A DNA stretch of 64,000 nucleotides from an uncultured Dehalococcoidia bacterium. GTDB taxonomy: Bacteria; Chloroflexota; Dehalococcoidia; Lucifugimonadales; UBA3495. Under the pieces are notes generated by a model, which saw only the letters and a program-made list of their open reading frames with translations, was not told where the DNA came from and searched no databases. This document shows, in pieces, positions 41,835-49,791 of this stretch (position 1 is the stretch's first letter; every line of letters begins with the position of its first letter). The stretch lies in NCBI GenBank assembly GCA_951813535.1, contig OX638345.1, positions 1,129,029 to 1,193,028 of the forward strand. The letters run 5' to 3'. The position numbers and the translations under genes are program-made.

Positions 41835-42587
41835 ATGCGGCTGGAAAACAAGGTCGCCATCATAAGCGGCGGAGCCAGGGGAATGGGCGCCCAGGAGGCC
41901 AGGCTGTTCGCCGCCGAGGGCGCGAGGGTGGTCATCGGCGACGTGCTGGACGACGTGGGACGGCAAACGGAAGCCGAGATCAACGAGACCGGCGCGGAGT
42001 GCCTCTTCGTTCATCTCGACGTCACCAGCGAGGAGGACTGGCGGAGCGCGGTGGCATCCGCGGTTTCGCGCTTCGGCAAGGTGGACATCCTGGTGAACAA
42101 CGCCGGCATCTCCACCCGGGGCGGTATAGAGGATATGACCGAAGAGCAATGGGAACGCACCATGGACATCAACGTGAAGGGCGTGTTCCTGGGCACCCGC
42201 GAGGTTATACCGGCGATGCGCGATGCCGGCGGCGGCTCCATCATTAATATCTCCTCCGGTGCCGGCATCGCGCCGGCCCCGGGCACTTCCGGAGCCTACG
42301 CCGCCAGCAAGGGGGCGGTGCGCCTCTTCACCAAGTCCACCGCCATCCAGTACGCCGGCGAAGGCATCCGGTGCAACTCGGTGCATCCCGGTCCCGTGCA
42401 GACGCCGATGCTGGGCATCACGCCGGACGACGAGGAAAGGGTTGCCGCCCAGGTGGGGCGGGTTCCGTTGGGCCGCGTGGGCCAGCCGATCGAGATCGCC
42501 TACGGCGTGTTGTACCTGGCCAGCGACGAGTCCTCGTTCGTCACCGGCTCAGAGGTGGTGATCGACGGCGGGCGTACGGCCCAGTAA
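41835..42587 (+). CDS. short-chain dehydrogenase/reductase (FabG-like)
   Basis: 250 aa classical SDR. Motifs: ISGGARGMGAQEARLFAAEG (cofactor), VNNAGISTRGG, INISSGAGIAPAPGTSGAYA ASKG (Ser-Tyr-Lys), and the C-terminal SSFVTGSEVVIDGG. The acidic residue after beta-2 (VIGDVLDD) suggests NAD(H). AGGAGG before ATG 41835 and the promoter at 41775-41802 give a well-defined transcription unit, probably shared with the MFS gene 64 bases downstream. Substrate unknown. Confidence 0.93.
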   Translation: MRLENKVAIISGGARGMGAQEARLFAAEGARVVIGDVLDDVGRQTEAEINETGAECLFVHLDVTSEEDWRSAVASAVSRFGKVDILVNNAGISTRGGIEDMTEEQWERTMDINVKGVFLGTREVIPAMRDAGGGSIINISSGAGIAPAPGTSGAYAASKGAVRLFTKSTAIQYAGEGIRCNSVHPGPVQTPMLGITPDDEERVAAQVGRVPLGRVGQPIEIAYGVLYLASDESSFVTGSEVVIDGGRTAQ

Positions 42588-42651
42588 TCGACCCTCCGCA
42601 CGGGGTTGCGGAGTCGATGCCTGACTCCGTCAATCAAAGGAGAGTAGCCGT

Positions 42652-43905
42652 ATCGATACAGAACCGGCACGGCAAGCGGCCACTGAGATAAACAAGGCCC
42701 TGTTTTTCGCCGGGCTGTCGCTTGCCGTTTTCGCCGCCATGAGCGCAGTCCTCATCGTTCCGCCCCTGCTGGTGGAGATCGGGACCGACTTGAAAGTCTC
42801 GGTGCCGGTGGCTGGGCAGTTGGCGACGGCGACCTTTGCGGCCTGGGCGGTCTCATTGCTATGCGTGGGGCCTCTCTCCGACTCGTTCGGACGACGCCCG
42901 GTTGCGCTGGCGGGGTTGGCAATCCTCGCCGTGTCCGCGCTGGCGTCGGCGTTCGCCCCCAACATCGAGATTCTGTTGGCGCTTCGCGCGTTGACCGGCC
43001 TGGCCGGCGGCACGCTCCCGCCAACTGCGGTCGGAGTGCTGTCTGATGTCATTTCTCCGGCCCGACGCGCCCGAGCGATTACTGCTATGTTGGCTATCCA
43101 GGGCGTGGTCGCCGGCGTGACGGTCCCAATGGTGGCGGTGTTGGCCGACCTTGGCGGGTGGAGGCTTCCCTTTGTGGTCGCCGGTGCGCTGCTGGTTTCG
43201 GCATTGTTGGTCAACTGGGTCTGGTTTCCGAGGGATAGACGGGAGCGGACGCGAAGCCTGGTGTTTTTCTCCCGGTACTACTCGCTGCTGTCGTTGCGCT
43301 ATTTCCGTGTGGCGATCGCGGTCGGCGCCACGCAGCGCATCGCTTTCTGGGCGACCCTCAGCTTTTTCCCGGCGCATCTGATACTCACTTACGATGTGCC
43401 CCTGGGACTGGTGGCCGTGCCGCTGATGATAACCGCCGCCGGTCAAATTGTCGGAAGTTATTCTGCCGCATATGTTGCCAAAAATAGATACCGGGCCGCT
43501 CTCATTGCCAGCACCTCAATCGTGGGCGGAGTCTGTTCGTTCCTGTTCTTTTCCGTCCATTTGGGACTCTGGACCGCGGTGGCTGTGGTCGCGGTGGCCG
43601 CCGCGTTTCTGAGCGTGGCGATACCGGCGATGGTCGCAGCCAGCACCGAATATTCGGGCGAATCCAAGTCCACCGGGGCCAGCCTCATGGGCTTGAGCAA
43701 TCAGTCCGGCGGGGCGCTGGGGGCAGCCATCGCCGGCGTTTTGCTGGCGAGCCTTGGCTACGCCGGGATCGGTTACCTGTGCCTCGCCGTAACGGTTGCA
43801 TGCGCGTTGATGACTCCACTCTTCGGCAGGCAATTCGGGGAATCAGCCGGTCGTTTCGCTGGGCCGGGGCCGAGTGTTCCGCAGCCTGAGCGCGGCGGCG
43901 ATTAG
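42652..43905 (+). CDS. MFS transporter with no canonical start codon
   Basis: About 418 aa, 12 TM helices. Motif A is VGPLSDSFGRRPVALAG after TM2, and TM4 includes ALRALTGLAGGTLPP. The first in-frame ATG (42739) falls inside TM1 (LFFAGLSLAVFAAMSAVLIV), which would cut the helix. The frame is open back to 42625 but holds no ATG, GTG or TTG. A strong ribosome site AAAGGAGA (42636-42643) sits 8 bases before ATC 42652, so I place the start there: a non-standard ATC start, or a sequence error. Drug or metabolite export is possible but unproved. Confidence 0.82.
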   Translation: MDTEPARQAATEINKALFFAGLSLAVFAAMSAVLIVPPLLVEIGTDLKVSVPVAGQLATATFAAWAVSLLCVGPLSDSFGRRPVALAGLAILAVSALASAFAPNIEILLALRALTGLAGGTLPPTAVGVLSDVISPARRARAITAMLAIQGVVAGVTVPMVAVLADLGGWRLPFVVAGALLVSALLVNWVWFPRDRRERTRSLVFFSRYYSLLSLRYFRVAIAVGATQRIAFWATLSFFPAHLILTYDVPLGLVAVPLMITAAGQIVGSYSAAYVAKNRYRAALIASTSIVGGVCSFLFFSVHLGLWTAVAVVAVAAAFLSVAIPAMVAASTEYSGESKSTGASLMGLSNQSGGALGAAIAGVLLASLGYAGIGYLCLAVTVACALMTPLFGRQFGESAGRFAGPGPSVPQPERGGD

Positions 43906-43916
43906 GAATAGCAAAA

Positions 43917-43943
43917 CCGCCCCGGCCGTTATTGCCGGGGCGG
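43917..43943. terminator. bidirectional hairpin between convergent genes
   Basis: A perfect 10-bp stem (ccgccccggc / gccggggcgg) with a 7-base loop sits between the ends of the MFS gene (+) and the hydrolase gene (-). Confidence 0.65.
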
Positions 43944-43975
43944 CTGAAAGGCTCGGTATACCGTGGACGCTGGAA

Positions 43976-44734
43976 CTAAACGCCAGCAGCCACCGGCGCA
44001 TGGGCCTTGAGGAATCCGCGCACCTGCTCGATGGTGGTGGCCTTGAGGTCAGGGTCTTCCTTCCAGGGCCACGCCGTCGTCTGGGCGTTGGGCGCCAGTG
44101 CGACCATGTCCATGGCGGCCTGCAGCGAGTGGGACGGCGTGTCGTCGGGCATCACCAGCAGCGGGGTCTGGCAGTTGCGAGCGAAGTCCCGGTCCACGCT
44201 GTAGAAAAAGTCCGGCTGCACTCGGTACAGGTTGTGTAAGTATTGCTGGATGGTATCCATCGAGATGTCCGGCCGGCTGGCGATCAGCGCCGGCGCCCAG
44301 GGGTCGATCCCAGAGTCGTACATGGCGTCCGGCGTCGCGTCGGCGTGGCCGACCGGCTGGCAGAGCACCGCGCCGCGAACGCGACCGGGCGCCTTCTTGA
44401 TCAGCGTCATGGCGAACGGGCCGCCGATGCAGAAGCCGATGAAAAGGAACTCGTCGATGCCCAGGTGGTCCATGAGCCCCAGCTGGTCATCGGCGAACGC
44501 GCCCCACGGGTCCTCTACCTGGACCGGCCCGGTGGACTGGCCGCCCTGGGCGTTGCGCTGGTCCATGGTGATGCAGCGGAAGTCGTTCTTGAACTCATCG
44601 AACGCGTTGATGACCTGCCTGGGCCAGCCGCTCATGATCGAGTTCAGGCCGCCGCCCGGCGTACACAGCAGGGGGAAACCGGAACCCTGTTCCTCGTAAT
44701 GGATGGTGACATCGCCTCTGGTGTAGAACGGCAT
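43976..44734 (-). CDS. alpha/beta hydrolase with apparent Cys nucleophile
   Basis: 252 aa alpha/beta-hydrolase fold. The oxyanion region is FPLLCTPGGGLNS. The nucleophile elbow reads IGFCIGGPFA, i.e. G-x-C-x-G instead of the usual G-x-S-x-G, as in dienelactone hydrolases. The acid is probably Asp in LLVMPDDTPSHS. The expected late His is not obvious in the C-terminal segment (AWPWKEDPDLKATTIEQ). It may therefore be an unusual hydrolase or a non-hydrolytic member. It starts 95 bases from MITE copy 2 and is convergent with the MFS gene. Confidence 0.85.
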   Translation of the reverse strand: MPFYTRGDVTIHYEEQGSGFPLLCTPGGGLNSIMSGWPRQVINAFDEFKNDFRCITMDQRNAQGGQSTGPVQVEDPWGAFADDQLGLMDHLGIDEFLFIGFCIGGPFAMTLIKKAPGRVRGAVLCQPVGHADATPDAMYDSGIDPWAPALIASRPDISMDTIQQYLHNLYRVQPDFFYSVDRDFARNCQTPLLVMPDDTPSHSLQAAMDMVALAPNAQTTAWPWKEDPDLKATTIEQVRGFLKAHAPVAAGV

Positions 44735-44828
44735 TGCAGTTTCTCCTTCTTGGCTTCAGTGCCGGTGTTGCCGGCGATTGTAACTTGGGCAAGCGCGATG
44801 TCAAGGCAACTTCAACCATCGACTATGG

Positions 44829-44964
44829 CTCACGCGTACCCAGTTTTTCAGCGCGAGAAGCGCAGCGACGGGGAGATCGCGCGCTGCAAGAGCCGCCGTT
44901 ACCCCGACGAGATTGCCGCGCTGAACTCGCAACGACAGTTCGCGTAAAGCCGGGTACGCGTGAG
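44829..44964. repeat. MITE-like element, copy 2 (136 bp)
   Basis: Same length and TIRs as copy 1 (left CTCACGCGTACCCAGTTT, right end with two base changes) but in opposite orientation. The interior matches the complement of copy 1 in most positions. The rest of 44735-45376 holds no gene I can support. Confidence 0.88.
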
Positions 44965-45441
44965 GGTAGCAGATGCGTTGCAAATGTGGCGGCGGCAGCA
45001 GACAGGCGATGGCCGCTGCCGCCGGAGAGGGTCCGGGTTGGTGTTGCTGAGGGTTTGCCTCCTGAAGTTCAGGGTGTGCAGGCGATGCTTTCGAGAGTGT
45101 TGACCAGGTTCCGAGCGGTATCAGCCCTACGGCCGGAGGTGTTGCGCTGGGGTTTTTTGCTCTCATTATCCATGCCCAAGGCATGGCGGGCTGTGGCGGG
45201 CCCGGCGGCCGGGGCGACTACTCCGATTAATGCGATCGGGGGCAGTCTCCCAAGCCGGCAGCGACTTGATGCTGAATGGCCGTGAACGCTCGGAACCTGG
45301 TCGATGGAACCGAATTATCGCCTGTGGGGATATTATAGAGCATACGTTCGTAATATGGCAAGAGGGGTGGAGGCGCCTCATGCGTACCCAGTTTGGTGGC
45401 GGGAAACGTCAGAATCAGCAACTGTCTGGAAGGTCAAGGGG

Positions 45442-46413
45442 TTAGGCGGCAGCGGCAACAGGGTTTTGCCAGGGGGTGTGGGATTTGATGATGGCGTTGC
45501 AGATGGCGAGCAACTTGCGCATACAGGCGGTGAGGGCGACCTTCTGGGCCTTGCCCGCGGCCAGCAGACGCTCATAACAGGCTCGGATGGCTGGGTTGCA
45601 TCGGGTGGCCGCCAGGGTTGCCATGTACAAGGCGGCGCGCAACTGGCGCCGGCCGCCCCACACGGAGCGTTTGCCGCGCCATTGCCCGCTGTCCCGGTTG
45701 TAGGGGGCAACGCCAGCCAGGGCGGCGATTGCCTTGGGGCTGGCGTGTCCCAGTTCGGGCAGTTGGGCGATCAGTGTGGAGACCAGGACCGGCCCCACGC
45801 CGGGGATGGAGCGCAGCAGTTGGGCTCGGGCTTGCCAGACGGCGTGGTCTTGCAGCAGTGCGGCGATGTCCTGGTCCAGTTGGGCCACTTGCCTTCCCAA
45901 CAGCGCCAGGTGGTCGTCAATCTGGGCGACCACCAGTTCCGACGACACCTGCCGCCGCCGGTTGCGTTCCTGGGTCTGCATGGCGACCAACTGACGGCGC
46001 CGGGACACCCGGGACTGCAACTCCCGCTGGGCCGCGTCGGGCAGGGGACGTAGCGGCGGACGCAGCGCGGCTCCGAACTGGGCCAGTGCCTGGGCGTCCA
46101 GCCGGTCGGTCTTGGCCAGCCGTCCCGTAGCCCGAGCGAACTCCCGCACCTGGCGGGGATTGACCACCACTGCGGGCAGTCCGGCGGCGGCCAACTCCGC
46201 CACCAGCCGGGTCTCCAATCCCCCAGTGGCCTCCACGATGACCCGCTGCGGCTCCAGCGGGATCAACTCCGCCACCAACTCGCTCAGGCTGGCGTCGGTG
46301 CACTCCACACTCCAGGACCGGTCTGCCGGAAACGCCCAACAATCCAGGCAAGCTTTGGACACGTCAATGCCGATGATTGTCATTGTCCCAGTGATCATTG
46401 TCCCAGTGGTCAT
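45442..46413 (-). CDS. IS110-family transposase (DEDD recombinase)
   Basis: 323 aa, apparently intact. The RuvC-like DEDD domain has TIIGIDVSKACLDCW (first Asp), VIVEATGGLETRL (Glu) and AKTDRLDAQALAQFG (two Asp). The C-terminal transposase_20 domain has LRSIPGVGPVLVSTLIAQLP and the Ser-containing AGVAPYNRDSGQWRGKRSVW plus GGRRQLRAALY. Three in-frame ATGs (46413, 46398, 46383) are spaced by a 15-base tandem repeat at the 5' end, so the true start is uncertain; conserved sequence begins at TIIGID. IS110 enzymes are guided by a bridge RNA encoded in the element's non-coding flank. Confidence 0.95.
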   Translation of the reverse strand: MTTGTMITGTMTIIGIDVSKACLDCWAFPADRSWSVECTDASLSELVAELIPLEPQRVIVEATGGLETRLVAELAAAGLPAVVVNPRQVREFARATGRLAKTDRLDAQALAQFGAALRPPLRPLPDAAQRELQSRVSRRRQLVAMQTQERNRRRQVSSELVVAQIDDHLALLGRQVAQLDQDIAALLQDHAVWQARAQLLRSIPGVGPVLVSTLIAQLPELGHASPKAIAALAGVAPYNRDSGQWRGKRSVWGGRRQLRAALYMATLAATRCNPAIRACYERLLAAGKAQKVALTACMRKLLAICNAIIKSHTPWQNPVAAAA

Positions 46414-46730
46414 GATGTTTTACACTCCCCGTACCTTTGGTTTGGCGTGGCCTGCCATTCCCGGACTACCCTGCCTTGCAATACGGGGTCTGGTCAGTCA
46501 GCCCCTCACAACTGTTCGGGTTAGCCAAGGGTGAACGACGCGGCGACCTTGCTGATTCACGGCTTCGCACAGCGAGCCCCAGGATTAACGGTCTGCCGCG
46601 TCGTTGGCTTCTTCAAGATACAAGGATTTGGCGGATTTATGGATTATCAGGATTGGGAACGCTCTGCCCCCAATGGTTTCAATCCGGCCAATCCCTGAAT
46701 CCTGATAATCCCGATTCTGACAAACTACGC
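46414..46730 (-). other. long 5' non-coding flank of IS110 element (possible bridge RNA locus)
   Basis: About 317 bases upstream of the transposase with no ORF. It contains the perfect 14-bp inverted repeat GGATTATCAGGATT (46641-46654 and 46698-46711) and further stem-loop potential. In IS110-group elements this flank encodes the bridge RNA; that is family knowledge, not shown here. Confidence 0.4.
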
Positions 46731-46765
46731 AAACTGGGTACGCATGAGGGTGGGCGCTCAGGCCG

Positions 46766-46925
46766 GGGCTATCGCATATGAAGTCACAACGGCGCGACTC
46801 TGGCGAAAGCCGGATTCCAGAACCTGTGGTTGGCTTGATATTCGCAAGGAAACAGCTGACTTCGGTCACTGGATACCGGCTTTCGCCGGTATGACGGTAC
46901 TAAAACCGTTCATATGCGATAGCCC
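46766..46925. repeat. second type of MITE-like element (160 bp, 17-bp perfect TIRs)
   Basis: GGGCTATCGCATATGAA at 46766-46782 and its exact complement at 46909-46925. The interior holds the common bacterial palindrome of the form accggctttcgccggtatga and its partner. No ORF. Confidence 0.85.
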
Positions 46926-46930
46926 TGGCG

Positions 46931-47078
46931 CTCAGGCGTACCGGGTTTGACATCGCGAGGAGCACAGCGGCGGGGCGATAGCGCGCTGAAAGAGCCGCCG
47001 TTACCCCGACGAGATTGCCGACCCCGCACTTGATGCGGGGTCGCAATGACAGTTCGAGTAAAACTGGGTACGCATGAG
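46931..47078. repeat. MITE-like element, copy 3 (148 bp)
   Basis: Left end CTCAGGCGTACCGGGTTT (46931-46948), right end AAACTGGGTACGCATGAG (47061-47078). Same orientation and interior as copy 2, with an extra small palindrome accccgcacttgatgcgggg accounting for the extra length. Confidence 0.85.
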
Positions 47079-47119
47079 TCGACTGTGGCCATTGACAGTG
47101 GGTTTCCGGTGAGGTCCTA

Positions 47120-47186
47120 CCGGGAAGCGTTTTCGTACGGGGCTATCGAGATTGCCGAGCTTCGCTCGCAATGATGCTTCCCTCGG
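47120..47186. repeat. short inverted-repeat remnant
   Basis: Arms gggaagc (47122-47128) and gcttccc (47176-47182) enclose gagattgccgagcttcgctc, the same kind of interior as the MITE copies. Probably a degraded relative. Confidence 0.45.
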
Positions 47187-47242
47187 AACTCTGAACAGTT
47201 ACGCGCGTCACCGCCTGGCAGTCATCAGCGCGCCGTCGGAGG

Positions 47243-48517
47243 CTACAGGTAATCGTCTCCAAGTCCGTTCAGGTCCACCTGCTTGCCATCTTTGATGACG
47301 ACGGAGAGGTGGCGTCCCTTCTGCAGCACGCTGATGTCGGCCAGAGGGTCCTGGTCCACGATCAGCATATCGGCCAGCCTGCCGGCTTCAATCGTCCCCA
47401 GCTCTCCCTCCAAGCCCACGGCAAAGGCGTTGTCCCTGGTGTTGGCGACGATGGCCTCCATGGGGGTGTAGCCGCCATTTTTGACCATGATCTCCATCTC
47501 GTTGGCGTGCAGTTCACCGTAGGGCATCAGCGGAGAATTGCCGCTGTCTGTCCCGCACAGCACCTTCACGCCCATGGCGCGGGCCTGTTGCAGCATGCCG
47601 TAGCCGCCGTCAAGGTTGTACTTGATCTGGTCGACTTCCCGGTCGCTCCTCCCAAAGTCTCGTCCAACCTCCACCGCGTGCTCGAGGAAAGTGATGGTCG
47701 GCATGATGCGCACGTCGTTTTCGGCCACGACCTCCAGATCGGCCTCCGTGGCCAGGTCGGCGTGCATGATCCAGTCCACACCGGCCTCGGCGGCGGCGCG
47801 GGTCGAGTCGGACCCCCTGGAATGGATGGCGATGCGGGCATTGCGGCGATGGGCCTCCCCGACCACGGCCTGAAGCTCTTCCCTGGAGATGGTCTGGAAG
47901 TCTCCCCAGGTGCTGTCGGCCATCTTGATGAAGTCGACCCCGTGCTTGCACTGGCGGCGCACCTCGGTGATCATCTCGGCCACCGAGTTGGCCAGCACTC
48001 CGTTGACATGCTCGGGCGTGCCCATCCATGACGGCTCGTTGTCGGCGATGCTGCCGTAGGTCACGATGAACCGTCCGGCGCAGTAGATGCGCGGGCCCTC
48101 GATCAGGCCGGCGTTGATCGCCTCCCGCAGCGCCACGTCGATGAACCACGTGCCGCCGGGAATGGAAAGGCTGGTAACCCCGGACCGGAGGACCTCCCGG
48201 GCGTTCCGGGCCGCCCGGATGGTGGAGAACTCGGAGCTGGTGGTGCCCCGGGCGATGTTCAACCCGGGCATGGCCGGTTGGCCGAAGGACAGGTGGCAGT
48301 GGCCTTCGATGAGGCCCGGCATGATCCACTTGCCGGTGGCGTCGATGGTTTCCACGTGCTCCCGGTCTTCCACATTGACCTGCGGAGGCACCGCCCCGAC
48401 GCTGAGGATGCGGTTGCCCTGCACCACCACCGCGTCGTTCTGGACCGCCGGTTGACCCGTTCCGTCAATGAGGGTGCCGTTTCGGATGATGGTGGTTTTT
48501 GCGCCGTTGCTGCTCAT
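47243..48517 (-). CDS. metal-dependent amidohydrolase (imidazolonepropionase/prolidase-like)
   Basis: 424 aa amidohydrolase-superfamily enzyme. N-terminal sandwich TTIIRNGTLIDGTGQPAVQN. Metal HxH in IMPGLIEGHCHLSFG. Further ligands: Lys in GVDFIKMADST, His in RIAIHSRGSDS, His in WIMHADLATEADL, and Asp in VLCGTDSGNS. C-terminal AGRLADMLIVDQDPLADISV is typical. It probably hydrolyses a cyclic amide or X-Pro-type bond; substrate unknown. It begins a minus-strand catabolic run after the mobile cluster. Confidence 0.92.
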   Translation of the reverse strand: MSSNGAKTTIIRNGTLIDGTGQPAVQNDAVVVQGNRILSVGAVPPQVNVEDREHVETIDATGKWIMPGLIEGHCHLSFGQPAMPGLNIARGTTSSEFSTIRAARNAREVLRSGVTSLSIPGGTWFIDVALREAINAGLIEGPRIYCAGRFIVTYGSIADNEPSWMGTPEHVNGVLANSVAEMITEVRRQCKHGVDFIKMADSTWGDFQTISREELQAVVGEAHRRNARIAIHSRGSDSTRAAAEAGVDWIMHADLATEADLEVVAENDVRIMPTITFLEHAVEVGRDFGRSDREVDQIKYNLDGGYGMLQQARAMGVKVLCGTDSGNSPLMPYGELHANEMEIMVKNGGYTPMEAIVANTRDNAFAVGLEGELGTIEAGRLADMLIVDQDPLADISVLQKGRHLSVVIKDGKQVDLNGLGDDYL

Positions 48518-48596
48518 CGTTTCCTCCTCTGGGGCCTGTCTCCCTTCTCGTTCGCGATTTGGTCGTGCGGATGCGACTGGCGTCCCTGAATGCGAT

Positions 48597-49379
48597 CTAG
48601 GCGCGGAGCCGTTCGTAGGCTGAAAGCCGCTCTATGCCCTGCTCTTCGTCATATTCGGCGGCGGAGACCAACTGGCCGGTCATGGTTTCGGGGGTCTGCA
48701 AGGCCATGTGTATGGCTACTTCGGCGATGTCGTCGGGCAGCCTCATGCGCTTGTGCACTTCGTCGTCATAGTCGTCGTTGGGCCTGGTCAGGTTCCACCC
48801 GGGGTCGAGGATGTTCACGGCGATGCCAAAGTCCTTGACCTCGTCCGCCAGCGACTCGCTGAGCCGCTCCACCGCCGCCTTGGCAGCGCCGTAGGACGCC
48901 TGCCCGGCCCGGCCCCGACGGGCCACGTTCCTGGAGGTCAGATTTACGATGACGCCGCTGCGACGCTCCATCATGTGGGGCAGGACCGCCTTGCAGGTCA
49001 TGAAGGTGGTGGTCAGGTTCGACTCCATCACCCGCCGCCACTCCTCTTCGGTAATGTCCAGGACCGTCACCGCGTGGGTGAGGTCGTTGGTGAAGAGACG
49101 GTAACCGCCGACGTTGTTGACCAGGATATCGATCTTGCCCAGTTCGCTGATGGTCTCCTGGGCCGCCCGGTTGGCGCCCTCGCTGGTGGTCAGCTCGGCG
49201 TTGACCGTGTGGGCACGGCGGCCCAGGGCGCGAATCTCCGAACCGACGGCGTCCAGCTCCGAAGGAGTGCGGGCCACAATGGCGACGTCCGCTCCCTCGC
49301 GAGCGTAGGCCAAAGCCATGGAACGGCCCAATCCGCGGGCTCCTCCGGTTACCAGGGCGACTCTGCCTTCCAGTTGCAT
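48597..49379 (-). CDS. short-chain dehydrogenase/reductase
   Basis: 260 aa classical SDR: ALVTGGARGLGRSMALAYAR, VNNVGGYRLF (variant of NNAG), NLTSRNVARRGRAGQASYGA AKAAVE (Ser-Tyr-Lys). The C-terminus is atypical, ending METMTGQLVSAAEYDEEQGI, without the usual V-D-G-G. ATG 49377-49379 is supported by GAGAGGTG upstream and by the family N-terminus; the frame is open further upstream without similarity. It is 79 bases upstream of the amidohydrolase gene on the same strand, possibly one unit. Confidence 0.9.
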   Translation of the reverse strand: MQLEGRVALVTGGARGLGRSMALAYAREGADVAIVARTPSELDAVGSEIRALGRRAHTVNAELTTSEGANRAAQETISELGKIDILVNNVGGYRLFTNDLTHAVTVLDITEEEWRRVMESNLTTTFMTCKAVLPHMMERRSGVIVNLTSRNVARRGRAGQASYGAAKAAVERLSESLADEVKDFGIAVNILDPGWNLTRPNDDYDDEVHKRMRLPDDIAEVAIHMALQTPETMTGQLVSAAEYDEEQGIERLSAYERLRA

Positions 49380-49568
49380 TTTCGTTTCACCTCTCGGCGT
49401 TGGTTTCGAGGCCCGGCTCCTCAATATGATCCATTGCCTGAAGTGCGGGCGTTTGGGTAATGTTGAAGAGATCCATAAATGCGTTTGCAAGGATAGTAGC
49501 CAATTCGTGCGAGAGACGGCGAGTCCGGCTAGCACCACATTATCCTTTCAGCAAAGGAGACGTGATTT

Positions 49569-49691
49569 ATGGCCAGGTGTCCACGAAGTAATTGCCGGCG
49601 TGAGGTTCATCCTGACGACATTTATTCATGCCAAATCTGCCGACTCCGCCACGGCGAGGCCTGCCGAGATTGTCCCGGCCCCCGTGATTAA
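49569..49691 (+). CDS. candidate 40-aa cysteine-rich zinc-ribbon-like protein
   Basis: The short frame MARCPRSNCRREVHPDDIYS continues to a TAA stop after CQIC and CRDC. Six cysteines fall in three pairs: Cys4/Cys9, Cys21/Cys24 and Cys32/Cys35, with His14 and His28 available, as in small zinc-binding proteins. AAAGGAGA lies 8 bases before the ATG. It is on + between two minus-strand genes, so it is a separate unit. I know no family for it. Chance is possible at this length, but a strong ribosome site together with regular Cys spacing argues for a real gene. The remaining bases 49380-49568 show nothing else. Confidence 0.5.
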   Translation: MARCPRSNCRREVHPDDIYSCQICRLRHGEACRDCPGPRD

Positions 49692-49791
49692 CAGCGTAGA
49701 GGCGACCTGGCTTAGCTCCGGCCAACGGCAGTCTCTATCGCCCAGGAGTCCTGATGGATTGCGCCTGATTTTCGAATTTGTCAGCCGGTAG

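Larger units (their letters stand above)
45377..46748 (-). mobile_element. IS110-family element bracketed by MITE-type 18-bp inverted repeats
   Basis: CTCATGCGTACCCAGTTT at 45377-45394 and its exact complement at 46731-46748 enclose an intact IS110 transposase with a short 3' flank (about 48 bases after the left repeat) and a long 5' non-coding flank (about 320 bases). The repeats differ by one base from those of MITE copy 1. IS110 elements normally lack such TIRs, so the true IS ends may lie inside this interval. Confidence 0.7.

Noticed and set aside
41625-47186. CRISPR or attachment-site array
   Set aside because: The repeated units are inverted-repeat-ended elements at irregular distances and in both orientations, not spaced direct repeats.
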